From contig NZ_CP069533.1 in assembly GCF_016889765.1 (NCBI RefSeq), forward strand, positions 2,108,001 to 2,172,000: a stretch of 64,000 bases of DNA, written 5' to 3'. Both the position numbers and the translations under genes were made by a program. Positions 23,401-31,693 of this stretch are shown in pieces. The notes under the pieces were generated by a model. The model saw nothing but the letters and a program-made list of their open reading frames with translations, made no database searches and was not told the origin of the DNA. Origin of the DNA: Corynebacterium minutissimum. Lineage in GTDB: Bacteria > Actinomycetota > Actinomycetes > Mycobacteriales > Mycobacteriaceae. How positions within the stretch are numbered: the stretch's first letter is position 1; every line of letters begins with the position of its first letter.

Positions 23401-25397
23401 CCATCCCGGTCGAGGAATTCGGCGCGCACGCCACGGTGCCATTGAGCGCACTCGATGCGCTCGGTGCGCGGATTATGCGGGTACGCATCAACGGCCGCGA
23501 GCATGTGGCCCAAGCACTCGATGCGCCGCTGCTTCGCGACGGCCTGGGCATCCCCGTCCCACCCGGCATCCCCGCCCAGCAGGCCACGATTACCGACGCC
23601 GTGGACCAGCTGGTTAGCCGCTGGGCGCGCACGCGTGGGCCGTTTGTGGCGCGCGATGTGCAGGACGCCTTTGGCCTCTCGGCCGCGGTGGCGCACTCGA
23701 CGCTGAAGGGGCTGGATTCCATCCTGGCCGGGCATTACCGGCAGGGTGTGGAGGAGCAAGAGTACTGCGCTGCAGAGGTGCTCAAGGTCATCCGCTCGCG
23801 CTCGCTGGCGGCCGCGCGGGCGGCCACGCAGCCGGTCTCGCCCGCGGCTTTTGGACGCTTCCTTCCGGACTGGCAGCAGGTGGCCGCGGTGGGCCGGCGT
23901 CCCGTGCTGCGCGGGGTGGACGGCGTCTTCGCCGTCATCGAGCAGCTAGCTGGGGTGCGCCTGCCAGCCTCGGTGTGGGAGAGCCTCATCCTGCCAGCAC
24001 GGGTAGGGGATTATTCGCCGACCATGCTCGATGAGCTCACCGCCAGCGGCGAGGTCCTTATCCTCGGCGCCGGCAAGGCCGGCTCCAACGACCCGTGGAT
24101 CATGCTGCTGCCGGTGGATTATGCCGCACAGTTGGCCCCGCAGGTCTCCGAGGAGGAGGCTGGCCCGTCCCTGCTGCAGACTCAGCTGCTCGCGGCCTTG
24201 CAGGGCGGCGGTAGCTACCTCATCTCCGATATCCAACCGCAGCTTAGCGGCACGCCCGAGGAGGTCCGGGAGGCGCTCTGGGGACTGGTGGAGGCAGGCT
24301 TGGTTAGCCCTGATTCCTTCGCACCCATCCGAGCCCACTTGGCCGCAGGCGGACGCGCTGGGCGGGCAGCACACCGGGCCAAGCGCCGGCCTTCGCGCTC
24401 ACGCCTGCGCATGGGGCGCACGTCCTTTGCGCAAGCACACAATGCTTCCGGTACACCAACCGCGCCCGACGTGGTGGGACGCTGGTCGCTGTCCGTTCCA
24501 GCCGCCACGGACGCAACCTCGCGTTCCATCGCGCACGGCGAGGCCTGGCTGGACCGTTATGGCGTGCTTACCCGCGGTTCTGTGGTGGCCGAGGATGTCC
24601 TGGGCGGTTTCGCCTTGGCCTACAAGGTGCTCTCTGGCTTCGAGGAGTCCGGCAAGGCGATGCGCGGCTACGTCATTGAGGGCTTGGGCGCCGCGCAGTT
24701 CTCCACGCCAGCGGTCATCGACCGCCTGCGCGGGCTGGCAGATTCGCCCGACGTCACCGGCTGGCCGTCCGGTACCCGCGAGCTGCAGACCTATGTGTTG
24801 GCTGCCACGGACCCGGCGAACCCGTATGGTGCTGCGCTATCCTGGCCGCCCTCCGACGGCCCCGACTCTGCAGCCCGTCCAACCCGTGCCGCCGGTGCAC
24901 TCGTCGTACTCATGGATGGCCTGCCCGTAGCCCACCTGACCCGCGGCGGCAAGACGCTCACGACCTTCCTGACAGCACTGCCGGAAGGCATCGAGCGCGC
25001 TGAGGTATTGACTGCGATTCTTAACGGCCTCAACGAACTTGTGGCTTCTGGGCGTTTGAGCAAGCTCGTCATTGAGAAGGCCAACGGCCGGCCCATCTTC
25101 GAGTCGGAGCTTGCCGGCGAACTGCGCGCCTTGGGAGCGGCGCTAACCCCGAAGGGGGTGCGCATGAGCGGCTCCGCACACACTTCTTCTTCCAGCCGTG
25201 CAGGACAGCACGGCGAACCTGGAGAGGACGCGCGCTCCTCCGAGCCGCACCGTCCCCTGCTCCGAGGCGGGCGCCGCGCTGTGGACGCCATAGAGGAGCT
25301 GACTTTCGACGACCCCGTGGACTCCTCTGAGCCTAACGACCCACCATCTGCGCCCAGCAGTCCCGGCGGCTTCCGCCCGCGTCGACGCCGACGCTGA
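20454..25397 (+). CDS. lhr: Lhr-type ATP-dependent DNA helicase
   Basis: A 1647-residue large helicase-related protein. The core has the superfamily 2 motifs in order: Q-like TPVQEEAW, Walker A APTGSGKT (45-52), DEIH (180-183), SAT in GLSATVRPL, motif IV LVFVNSRRTAERL, motif V VATSSLELGIDMG and motif VI QRVGRAGH (about 442-449). The Lhr-specific winged-helix and beta-barrel region follows, then a long C-terminal domain with repeated winged-helix character. The last 90 residues are Ser/Pro/Arg-rich and probably disordered. Family knowledge: Lhr is a 3'-5' DNA translocase that unwinds DNA-RNA and DNA duplexes, and in mycobacteria it belongs to a mitomycin-induced repair regulon. A Nei-type glycosylase lies downstream, as in mycobacteria. 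Confidence 0.95.
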   Translation: MPKNVLAKFRPQVAGWFADVFATPTPVQEEAWQAISAGDNVLVVAPTGSGKTLAAFLWALNSLVEREGQTALPLSNEPTREGAHGGVRVLYISPLKALGVDVENNLRAPLNGIARTAERLGLDVPDITVGVRSGDTPQAERARQVRKPPDILITTPESAYLMLTSKAAGILKTVDTVIIDEIHALAGTKRGVHLALTLERLGLIAGEFQRIGLSATVRPLSAVANFLGGDRPVDIIAPPAKKRWQLDVHVPVEDMSDLPTPEQGSPIGEATVDDPLGITAGPQDTLRLHSQRGEESGPGDSALPTAKSIWPFIEEELYAEIMEQRSTLVFVNSRRTAERLTSRLNELYAQEHDPESLSPATRRDPAQLMKQVDVAGKAPAVIARAHHGSVSKDERALTETMLKEGTLKAVVATSSLELGIDMGAVELVVQVESPPSVASGLQRVGRAGHSVGAVSHGSFYPKHRADLVQSALIVARMEEGLIEEMHAPRNPLDVLAQQTVAAVVASASAGTREGLDADTWYGTVRRAWPYKDLAREVFDSVLDLVSGVYPSTDFAELKPRVVYDRVTGVLTPRPGAQRVAVTNGGTIPDRGMFGVFLVGTGEAGSAPRRVGELDEEMVYETRVGDVFTLGATSWRVEEITRDQVLVTPAPGHTGRLPFWNGDQAGRPYELGKALGAFRREAYADPSVVRDADENARRNIAAYLREQDEATGLIPDEKTLLLERFTDELGDWRVLLHTPFGRPVNAAWALAVGQRVAERTGMDAQAVAGDDGIVLRLPQGEADPDASLFLFDADEIADIVTEQVGNSALFASRFRECAARALLLPRRNPGKRAPLWQQRQRAEQLLDVARNYPSFPIILETVRECVQDVYDLPALTEVMRELAHRRIRIAEVTTEQPSPFASSLLFNYTGAFMYEGDSPLAEKRAAALALDPALLAKLLGTVELRELLDADVIAEVHAQLQRTIPERQARTTEEVADLLRVLGPIPVEEFGAHATVPLSALDALGARIMRVRINGREHVAQALDAPLLRDGLGIPVPPGIPAQQATITDAVDQLVSRWARTRGPFVARDVQDAFGLSAAVAHSTLKGLDSILAGHYRQGVEEQEYCAAEVLKVIRSRSLAAARAATQPVSPAAFGRFLPDWQQVAAVGRRPVLRGVDGVFAVIEQLAGVRLPASVWESLILPARVGDYSPTMLDELTASGEVLILGAGKAGSNDPWIMLLPVDYAAQLAPQVSEEEAGPSLLQTQLLAALQGGGSYLISDIQPQLSGTPEEVREALWGLVEAGLVSPDSFAPIRAHLAAGGRAGRAAHRAKRRPSRSRLRMGRTSFAQAHNASGTPTAPDVVGRWSLSVPAATDATSRSIAHGEAWLDRYGVLTRGSVVAEDVLGGFALAYKVLSGFEESGKAMRGYVIEGLGAAQFSTPAVIDRLRGLADSPDVTGWPSGTRELQTYVLAATDPANPYGAALSWPPSDGPDSAARPTRAAGALVVLMDGLPVAHLTRGGKTLTTFLTALPEGIERAEVLTAILNGLNELVASGRLSKLVIEKANGRPIFESELAGELRALGAALTPKGVRMSGSAHTSSSSRAGQHGEPGEDARSSEPHRPLLRGGRRAVDAIEELTFDDPVDSSEPNDPPSAPSSPGGFRPRRRRR

Positions 25398-25535
25398 TTG
25401 CTCTTCATCGGCGTTTCGCCTGTGTCGGCGAATTATTCGCCGCCGAGATTTAGAACACTCTCCGCCTCCTTGGCATTCGGTGTGGGAAAGGACGCACCGG
25501 TAGAGTAGGCACCCGTTCGGTGAGGAGGTTCTACT

Positions 25536-26357
25536 GTGCCAGAGGGTGATTCCGTTCTGCAGCTGTCCAACCGTCTGCAGTTCATAGAAGACCGGCGCGT
25601 GACCTATTCATCCCTGCGCGTGCCCCGCTATGCCACCGTGCGCTTTGACGGGCTAGTGTGCGAGGAAGTCTGGCCTTATGGCAAACACCTCTTCATGGAT
25701 TTTGGTGGCGAGCTCATCCTGCATACCCACCTTAAGATGGAGGGCACGTGGGCCATCCACTACGCCGGGGACCGCTGGCGCAAGCCGGGCCACAGCGCGC
25801 GCGTGGTGCTGCAGTTAGAGAACTCCCCGCGCGACATCGAGTTGGTGGGGCACTGGCTAGGGCTGGTCGAGGTTTTCCCCGCCCGCGAGTTTGAGCAGCG
25901 CATGGCGCACTTGGGCCCCGACATCCTCGCGCCCGAGTGGCTAGAGGGTGGATTCGAGGAAGCTGTCCGCCGCATCGAGTCCCGCCCTGAGCGCAGCATC
26001 GGTGCGGCCCTCCTGGACCAGCGCAACGTGGCGGGCTTGGGCAACGAGTACCGCGCCGAAATCTGCTTCTTGGCCGGCGTTCATCCAGCGACGCCGGTAG
26101 CGCTTGTCGACGTCCCCCATATCCTCACCCTCTCCCGCCGCCTCATCTGGGCCAACCGCGATTCCCCGGTGCGCGTGACCACCGGTGTGAAGCGGGCAGG
26201 GGAGACGACGTATGTCTTCGGACGCAACCGTCAGCGTTGCCGGCGCTGCGGCACACTCATTGAGAAGGCCATGCTGGGCGGAGTGGATGCCGGCGGCGAC
26301 GAAGGCGAGCTGGAGCGCGTCATCTGGTGGTGCCCGCACTGCCAGCCGCGCCGCTAG
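25536..26357 (+). CDS. nei2: Fpg/Nei-family DNA glycosylase (Nei2-like)
   Basis: A 273-residue glycosylase/AP lyase. After removal of the initiator residue the chain begins PEGDSV, giving the N-terminal proline nucleophile and the catalytic Glu. The beta-hairpin lysine is in HLKMEGTW, the helix-two-turn-helix in DQRNVAGLGNEYRAEICF, and the C-terminal zinc finger has CRRCG ... WWCPHC. It excises oxidised pyrimidines or ring-opened purines. GTG is the start; GAGGAGG lies 7-8 bases upstream. It follows lhr in the same direction, supporting a joint repair role. Assignment to Nei2 rather than Nei1 or Fpg is inferred from the neighbourhood. Confidence 0.9.
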   Translation: MPEGDSVLQLSNRLQFIEDRRVTYSSLRVPRYATVRFDGLVCEEVWPYGKHLFMDFGGELILHTHLKMEGTWAIHYAGDRWRKPGHSARVVLQLENSPRDIELVGHWLGLVEVFPAREFEQRMAHLGPDILAPEWLEGGFEEAVRRIESRPERSIGAALLDQRNVAGLGNEYRAEICFLAGVHPATPVALVDVPHILTLSRRLIWANRDSPVRVTTGVKRAGETTYVFGRNRQRCRRCGTLIEKAMLGGVDAGGDEGELERVIWWCPHCQPRR

Positions 26358-26360
26358 GCT
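26355..26360 (+). promoter_or_regulatory. -10 element of the YccF gene
   Basis: TAGGCT, 7 bases before the ATG at 26368; its first bases overlap the glycosylase stop. A leaderless transcript is predicted. Confidence 0.45.
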
Positions 26361-26367
26361 GGGATGT

Positions 26368-26781
26368 ATGAAGATCATTTTTAACATCATCTGGTTGGCA
26401 ACTGGTGGCCTTGTCCTTGCACTGGGCTACTTCCTTCTGGGCATCCTGGCCTGCATCCCCATCGTGACCATCCCTGCGGGCGTGGCCTCGATGCGCATGG
26501 CGAACTTCGCGCTGTGGCCTTTCGGGCGCTCCGTCATTCAGCCGGTCAAGGGTACTGGTGGCATGTCGCGGTTCTCCAACGTTGTCTGGTTCCTGGTCGC
26601 TGGCCTGTGGCTAGCCATCGGTCACGTCACCACCGCAGCGGCCCAGGCCGTGACTATCGTGGGCCTTCCGGTTGCCTGGGCCAACCTGAAGATGATCCCG
26701 GTGACGTGCTTCCCGTTCGGCCGCAAGATCGTCGATTCTGATGAGATCCCCTTCGGCTGGGAGTCGATGATCAAGCTCTAA
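26368..26781 (+). CDS. YccF-domain membrane protein
   Basis: A 137-residue inner-membrane protein containing the duplicated YccF (DUF307) unit. Each half has a helix pair followed by a conserved PFG motif: NIIWLATGGLVLALGYFLLG with LWPFGR, then NVVWFLVAGLWLAIGHV with FPFGRKIV. About four membrane segments. Function is unknown across bacteria. The ATG at 26368 sits 10 bases after the glycosylase stop, with its own -10 element just upstream. Confidence 0.88.
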   Translation: MKIIFNIIWLATGGLVLALGYFLLGILACIPIVTIPAGVASMRMANFALWPFGRSVIQPVKGTGGMSRFSNVVWFLVAGLWLAIGHVTTAAAQAVTIVGLPVAWANLKMIPVTCFPFGRKIVDSDEIPFGWESMIKL

Positions 26782-26796
26782 CGATTCTCTCTCCGG

Positions 26797-26825
26797 TTGC
26801 GGGGTTGGTGAGAGTGCTTTAGTGT
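26797..26825 (+). promoter_or_regulatory. Promoter of the HNH gene
   Basis: TTGCGG (26797-26802), a 17-base spacer and TAGTGT (26820-26825) form a complete -35/-10 pair. The -10 ends 8 bases before ATG 26834, supporting that start and a leaderless mRNA. Confidence 0.55.
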
Positions 26826-26833
26826 TCTGGGTC

Positions 26834-27898
26834 ATGGGGGATTTAGAGACCTATTTCTCCTACCGCAACTCGGGGATCACACTAGTGAAACAAGCGGTAG
26901 GAGGCGAGAAACGTTTACGCGCACTCGGCGCTTCGCCTGCCGATGCCACCGAACTAGCACGCCTAAACCACATTTACTTCGGCGCCACGAAATTCACTGG
27001 TAAACAACGACAAGCCCGTAGCCGGGCCGCAGAGCAAGGCCACGACTTAGCCACATTAAGCTTGATTGAGTCCTACACCAAGAAACTCAACAATCAGCTG
27101 CATGCCTGGAACCTACGCCTCAAGCTTGCCGGCACCCCAGCACCAAACATCCCAGCCGTAGCAGCCAAGCGCTTAAAAGAACTCAAGCCTAAACGTGTGC
27201 CGAAACCTGGGGTGCGCATGACCTACCGTGCTGATGGTCCGCATTCACTCACCATTACCGATGACCCCATGACCGTCACCGAGATGCGCGGCGTTCTAGA
27301 ATCTCTCAACCAGAACAATCTGTTGGAAGCAACCAAACAGGTCTTCTTCAACAAGTCCCACGGCGGAACCAAACCCGCCGTATTCACCAGCGTGGTCGTA
27401 ACCTTAGACAAGCTCGACAAGATTATCTCCGGCGACGGGGATGACATCGTCCTCGAGCTCACCAATGGTGGGCGTATGACCGGCACGCAGTTTTTGAACT
27501 ACAAGTTTGCTGAGATCGGCTACGTCACCCTCATCCACCCCACCATCGGGCCGGTATGGCTGCACCGAATGAAACGCTTGGCCGGGTTCGAGCAGCGCAT
27601 CATGGCCAGTGCCGAGCACCCCACCTGCGCCAGGAAAGGCTGTAATAAACCGGCTGATTATGCCCACGTGCATCACCTAGTGCCGTGGAAAGCAGGAGGT
27701 ACCACCGACCCGCCGAATCTAACGATGCTGTGTGCCTACCACAACGGTATTAACGATGATGACCCGGAGAAACCCACCGGTGCCGGCTACGTCTTCCGCC
27801 TCCGCGGCGAAGTAGGCTACATCCCACCCTGGGCAGAACCGATCACTGCCCAGGCGGCTTACCAACAAGCCCAGAACAACCTCCCCCGGCCAGGCTAA
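26834..27898 (+). CDS. HNH endonuclease-domain protein (DUF222/13E12-like)
   Basis: A 354-residue protein. The C-terminal 100 residues form an HNH nuclease with a zinc-binding pair: CARKGCNKPADYAHVHHLVP, then WKAGGTTDPPNLTMLCAYHN. The central part (about 110-240) resembles the DUF222 region of the 13E12 repeat proteins of actinobacteria; the N-terminus is helical and basic. Leu codons CTA/TTA and Lys AAA/CAA-rich stretches are commoner than in neighbouring genes, suggesting acquisition. These genes are often multi-copy and may be mobile or remnants of mobile DNA; no role is established. The ATG at 26834 is preferred to the GTG at 26822 because the latter lies inside the -10 element. Confidence 0.8.
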   Translation: MGDLETYFSYRNSGITLVKQAVGGEKRLRALGASPADATELARLNHIYFGATKFTGKQRQARSRAAEQGHDLATLSLIESYTKKLNNQLHAWNLRLKLAGTPAPNIPAVAAKRLKELKPKRVPKPGVRMTYRADGPHSLTITDDPMTVTEMRGVLESLNQNNLLEATKQVFFNKSHGGTKPAVFTSVVVTLDKLDKIISGDGDDIVLELTNGGRMTGTQFLNYKFAEIGYVTLIHPTIGPVWLHRMKRLAGFEQRIMASAEHPTCARKGCNKPADYAHVHHLVPWKAGGTTDPPNLTMLCAYHNGINDDDPEKPTGAGYVFRLRGEVGYIPPWAEPITAQAAYQQAQNNLPRPG

Positions 27899-27974
27899 AC
27901 CCCCAAGCACCACACCGCCCACGCGGACGCCCCCACAAGGCCTCCGCGGCGTTGGCGATCCCACACGTCGATTG

Positions 27975-28018
27975 CCCGTTAAAAACGGGTGATCCCCCGA
28001 CCGTTCGGCCGGGGGGGG
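27975..28018. terminator. Two hairpins between convergent HNH and pgi genes
   Basis: CCCGTT-AAA-AACGGG (27975-27989) is followed by a strong CCCCC...GGGGG hairpin with loop GTTC (27994-28015). No T-run follows on either strand, so they are termination or insulation structures rather than classic intrinsic terminators. Confidence 0.4.
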
Positions 28019-28037
28019 AGACGTCGCCAAGCAGTGC

Positions 28038-29672
28038 TTAACGGTGGCTGCGGTACCAGCCAATCAAAGCATCCGTGGAACCGTCGCCGGATGCGGCCTC
28101 CTCCTTGCCGGAGACAGCCGGTGCCAGGTCATTGGCCTGCTGCTTGCCCAGCTCCACGCCCCACTGGTCGAAGGAATTGACATCCCAGATGATGCCCTGG
28201 GTAAACACGATGTGCTCGTAGAGCGCGATGAGTGCGCCAAGGGTCTGCGGGGTGAGCTCCTCCGCCAGGATGGTGGTGGTAGGACGGTTGCCCGGCATCA
28301 CCTTGTGCGGAACGAGGGATTCATCCACGCCCTCGGCGGCGATTTCTTCAGCGGTCTTGCCAAAGGCCAGGACCTTGGTCTGTGCGAAGAAGTTGCCCAT
28401 GAGCAGGTCATGCATCGAGCCGGTGCCATCTGCAGTGGGGAAGTCCTCCTTCGGGCGGGCAAAGCCGATGAAGTCCGCCGGGATGAGCTGGGTGCCCTGG
28501 TGCATGAGCTGGAAGAAAGCGTGCTGGCCGTTGGTGCCTGGCTCGCCCCAGTAAATCTCCCCGGTACCGGCGCTGACTGCGGTGCCATCACGACGCACGG
28601 ACTTGCCATTGGACTCCATGGTGAGCTGCTGCAGGTAGGCAGGGAAGCGCCCGAGGTCCTCGGAGTAGGGCAGAACCGCGTGGGTCTGCGCGCCGAAGAA
28701 GTTGGAGTACCAGACGCCGAGCAGGCCCATCAGGACCGGCACGTTCTGCTCCAGGGGTGCGGTGCGGAAGTGCTCATCCATGGCATGGAAGCCTTCGAGG
28801 AAGCGCATGAAGTCCATCGGGCCGATGGTGCACATCAGGGACAGGCCGATGGCGGAATCGACGGAGTAGCGCCCGCCTACCCAGTTCCAGAAACCGAACA
28901 TGTTCTGGGTATCGATGCCGAACTCGGCGACCTTCTCCGCGTTGGTCGAGACTGCAACGAAGTGCTTGGCGACGGCCGACTCATCACCATCAAACTGCTC
29001 GATGAGCCAGCGGCGCGCGGCATGAGCATTGGCCAGGGTTTCCTGGGTGGTGAAAGTCTTGGAGGCCACGATAAAGAGGGTGGAGCCGGCGTCGAGGCCG
29101 TCGAGAGTCGCGGCGAGATCCGCCGGGTCAACGTTGGAGACGAACTCTGCGCTGATGCCCGCTACCTCGTAGGAGCGCAGGGCCTTGGCGGCCATGGCGG
29201 GGCCCAGGTCAGAGCCGCCGATGCCGATGTTGACGACCTTCTTGATGGTGTGGCCTGTATGCCCCAGCCACGCGCCGGAGCGCAGTGCGGTGGCGAAGTC
29301 GCGCATGCGGCCGAGCACCTCGTGGGCGTCGGCAGCAACGTCCTGGCCGTCAACGCTCAAGTCCTTCTCCACAGGCAAGCGCAGCGCGGTGTGCAGTACG
29401 GCGCGATCCTCGGTGTTGTTGAGGCGTTCACCGGCGAACATGGCGTCGCGGCGCCCTTCGACGTCCGCGGCGCGGGCGAGGTCCACGAGCTTGGACACGA
29501 CGTCCTCATCGATGAGGTTCTTTGACAGATCCACATGCAGGCCCGCGGCGTCGAAGGAGTAGTCGGTGGCGCGGGAAGGAGAGTTGGCGAAGAGCTCGCG
29601 CAAATTGAGGTCCTTCTTGCTCTCAAAAAGAGAGGTGAGCGCGGCCCATTGTGGCTGTGCGGTGATGTCCAT
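28038..29672 (-). CDS. pgi: Glucose-6-phosphate isomerase
   Basis: A 544-residue phosphoglucose isomerase interconverting glucose-6-phosphate and fructose-6-phosphate in glycolysis. Both family signatures are intact: the GGRYSVDSAIGLS region with IGIGGSDLGPAM upstream, the ESNGKSVRRDG loop holding the base, and SFDQWGVELGKQQA near the end. Full length for the family. An AGAAAGG ribosome-binding site precedes the ATG. In M. tuberculosis and C. glutamicum pgi also lies beside the chorismate mutase/UvrD-helicase pair, as here. Confidence 0.97.
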   Translation of the reverse strand: MDITAQPQWAALTSLFESKKDLNLRELFANSPSRATDYSFDAAGLHVDLSKNLIDEDVVSKLVDLARAADVEGRRDAMFAGERLNNTEDRAVLHTALRLPVEKDLSVDGQDVAADAHEVLGRMRDFATALRSGAWLGHTGHTIKKVVNIGIGGSDLGPAMAAKALRSYEVAGISAEFVSNVDPADLAATLDGLDAGSTLFIVASKTFTTQETLANAHAARRWLIEQFDGDESAVAKHFVAVSTNAEKVAEFGIDTQNMFGFWNWVGGRYSVDSAIGLSLMCTIGPMDFMRFLEGFHAMDEHFRTAPLEQNVPVLMGLLGVWYSNFFGAQTHAVLPYSEDLGRFPAYLQQLTMESNGKSVRRDGTAVSAGTGEIYWGEPGTNGQHAFFQLMHQGTQLIPADFIGFARPKEDFPTADGTGSMHDLLMGNFFAQTKVLAFGKTAEEIAAEGVDESLVPHKVMPGNRPTTTILAEELTPQTLGALIALYEHIVFTQGIIWDVNSFDQWGVELGKQQANDLAPAVSGKEEAASGDGSTDALIGWYRSHR

Positions 29673-29754
29673 TGCAAAAGCCTTTCTGGCAGGTAGCAGA
29701 CAGGAAACTTACTGTTTCCACCGTAGTCCAGAACGTGCGATGCTGCTGGGGGAG

Positions 29755-30675
29755 TTAGATGTAGAGGGTAAGACCAAAATGCTGCATTGTGTTGCCAATT
29801 TCCATGGCGCCGGCTTCCTGATTATTGGGCTCATCAACGACGTATGACATGACGCCCACGGCGTAGAGCTCGTTATCGATGACGGCGTAGACGGGGCCGC
29901 CGCTGTCTCCACGGTCGCTGTCGTTACCGAAGGCAAACAACCCCTGGTCAGCATCTCGCCCAAGATAGTTACCACAAGAAACCCCTCGCGTGGAGCCAGC
30001 ACGGCAGATGGTGGGGTGTGCCAGGTCGACTTCGTCAAGGCTCATCCATCCGATCAACGGTGCGTTGAGAGCCGGGGATGTGGATACCTTGGCTGCAGGA
30101 TTAGATACTTCGATTAGGCCGATATCGGCGGAGTTAATGTGTTCGGTGTTGGTGTTGCGCGCCTCTAGGACCATCTCACCAATTTTGACGCGGTTTCCGG
30201 CGCTGTCGTTGTAATAGAACGTATCGCCTTTATCGCCGCAGTGGCCTGCGGTGAGGATGAAGAGGCGCTGGCCGTCGCCCGCAAAATGGCCTGCGGAACA
30301 GCGTCCGCTATTTTCGAGGTTGTAGATTGCAACACCCGGGGTCAGCACTCCTGCCGTCATGAAGTATTCGGCCGCTTCCGGCTGGGCTAGGTCAACGCGC
30401 GGCTCTGGACGCTCGGCTTGGGGAATTTCGGTGGTGTTATCCCACAGCGCGTCGCCATCGAGGACCTTGTCCGAGCCTTTCTCCGAGGCCTGCGTATCGG
30501 GGTGCTGCTCATTATCAGGGGCGCCGCCGCCCTCCAGACCGGCGCCTGCACCCGGAAGGTTCAGCGTAGTCGTGGTAATCGTTGCGACCGTGGAAGAAGA
30601 ACTGCCGCAGGCGCTGAGCACGACAGCGGAGGTGATGGCGAGGAGAGAAGCCGCGAGGCGGGAGGGAAGGCGCAT
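29755..30675 (-). CDS. Chymotrypsin-fold serine protease, lipoprotein
   Basis: A 306-residue exported protease. Lipobox LSAC with Cys23 predicts a membrane-anchored lipoprotein, followed by a roughly 85-residue Gly/Asp/Glu-rich linker. The protease domain has the full triad: His145 in LTAGHC, Asp184 in NSADIGLIEV and Ser258 in DRGDSGGPVYAV. Three Cys around the active site could form disulfides. The substrate is unknown. A -10 element (TAAGCT) 6 bases before the ATG suggests a leaderless mRNA. A secreted paralogue with the same domain lies immediately upstream at 30826-31668; the two arose by duplication but differ in export route. Confidence 0.88.
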   Translation of the reverse strand: MRLPSRLAASLLAITSAVVLSACGSSSSTVATITTTTLNLPGAGAGLEGGGAPDNEQHPDTQASEKGSDKVLDGDALWDNTTEIPQAERPEPRVDLAQPEAAEYFMTAGVLTPGVAIYNLENSGRCSAGHFAGDGQRLFILTAGHCGDKGDTFYYNDSAGNRVKIGEMVLEARNTNTEHINSADIGLIEVSNPAAKVSTSPALNAPLIGWMSLDEVDLAHPTICRAGSTRGVSCGNYLGRDADQGLFAFGNDSDRGDSGGPVYAVIDNELYAVGVMSYVVDEPNNQEAGAMEIGNTMQHFGLTLYI

Positions 30676-30681
30676 GCCGTG

Positions 30682-30687
30682 AGCTTA
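30682..30687 (-). promoter_or_regulatory. -10 element of the lipoprotein protease gene
   Basis: TAAGCT on the minus strand, 6 bases before the ATG at 30675. Confidence 0.4.
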
Positions 30688-30825
30688 GCGCATGCTGAAC
30701 GCCTCCGTTCTCAGTTGGGGAGCAGTCCGCAGCTGTCCACGGGCACACCGACAAGTGTGAGTGTGTGACTACACAGTTGGCGAGGTGGCGGATCCTCACA
30801 GTGGCCCTAAACGCAGGGCTGATTC

Positions 30826-31668
30826 TTAGGAATAGACCTTGAGCCCGAAGTGATTCATGATGTGACCTAATTCCATAGCCATCGTAATCCGGTTATCTGT
30901 GGTCAGAGAGCCGGAGTAGATACCCACGGGGTAGTACTGACCATCAATGAGCGCATAGACTGCCCCGCCACTATCACCGAAGTAGCCGTCGTTTCCGAAG
31001 AAGAAGGCGCCAATCTCTGGTTTCGCAGTGAGGTAATTGCCGCAGGAGTACCCGCGGGTAGCACCAATGCGACAGATGGTTGGCTTTATCCGATCGACTT
31101 GTTCGAGGGACAACCAACCATTGACCTTGCCATTGAGCGCTGGTGTCGCGGAGTACTCCGCGGCGGGGTTGGTGATCTGAATGAGACCGATGTCAGGTGA
31201 AGAGATATAACCGTCCCGGTTGGTGTTCTTGGTCTCTACGGTCATCTGACCGAAAAACACTGGTTTCCCCGCGCGGTCACGGTAAAAGAAGCGGTGTCCG
31301 GGATTGCCGCAGTGCCCAGCGGTGACAACAAAAACGTTGTGCCCATCGCCCACAATATGACCTGCAGAGCATTTCTTCTGTTCGTCGTGGTTGTAGATTG
31401 CAGATCCAGGCTCGACGCGTCCAGCGTTGGTGAAGTACTGAGCAGCATTCCGATCGGAGACATAAATCTCCGGCTGCAGGTTTCCTGGAAGCGTGATGCT
31501 GCCATCCCCTTTGGGAGCAATGGCATCAGCGAGGCCACCTATATCAAGCTGCGATGACCCTGAGCTGAGCTGCGCCAAGCCCATCTGGGCGTGTGCTGCA
31601 GGAGCCCAGAGGCTCACAGCGATGGCAGCTGCGGTGACTGTAGAGAGAATGCGAGAGAGAATTTTCAT
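30826..31668 (-). CDS. Chymotrypsin-fold serine protease, secreted
   Basis: A 280-residue protease with a Sec signal peptide cleaved near AAHAQ (about residue 27). The triad is His119 in VTAGHC, Asp159 in SSPDIGLIQI and Ser233 in YFGDSGGAVYAL. It shares segment after segment with the downstream lipoprotein protease (GSAIYNHDEQKKCSAGHIVG against GVAIYNLENSGRCSAGHFAG), including a shared C-terminus (MNHFGLKVYS against MQHFGLTLYI). It has no lipobox and is probably released or wall-associated. Its own spacing and a 150-base gap suggest it is not strictly co-transcribed with the paralogue. Confidence 0.88.
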   Translation of the reverse strand: MKILSRILSTVTAAAIAVSLWAPAAHAQMGLAQLSSGSSQLDIGGLADAIAPKGDGSITLPGNLQPEIYVSDRNAAQYFTNAGRVEPGSAIYNHDEQKKCSAGHIVGDGHNVFVVTAGHCGNPGHRFFYRDRAGKPVFFGQMTVETKNTNRDGYISSPDIGLIQITNPAAEYSATPALNGKVNGWLSLEQVDRIKPTICRIGATRGYSCGNYLTAKPEIGAFFFGNDGYFGDSGGAVYALIDGQYYPVGIYSGSLTTDNRITMAMELGHIMNHFGLKVYS

Positions 31669-31693
31669 GGTTGAGTGGTCCTGTTCGGCGGGT

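Noticed and set aside
28044..29525. 493-codon open frame antisense to pgi
   Set aside because: Same reason: it follows the pgi codon pattern and has no recognisable domain.
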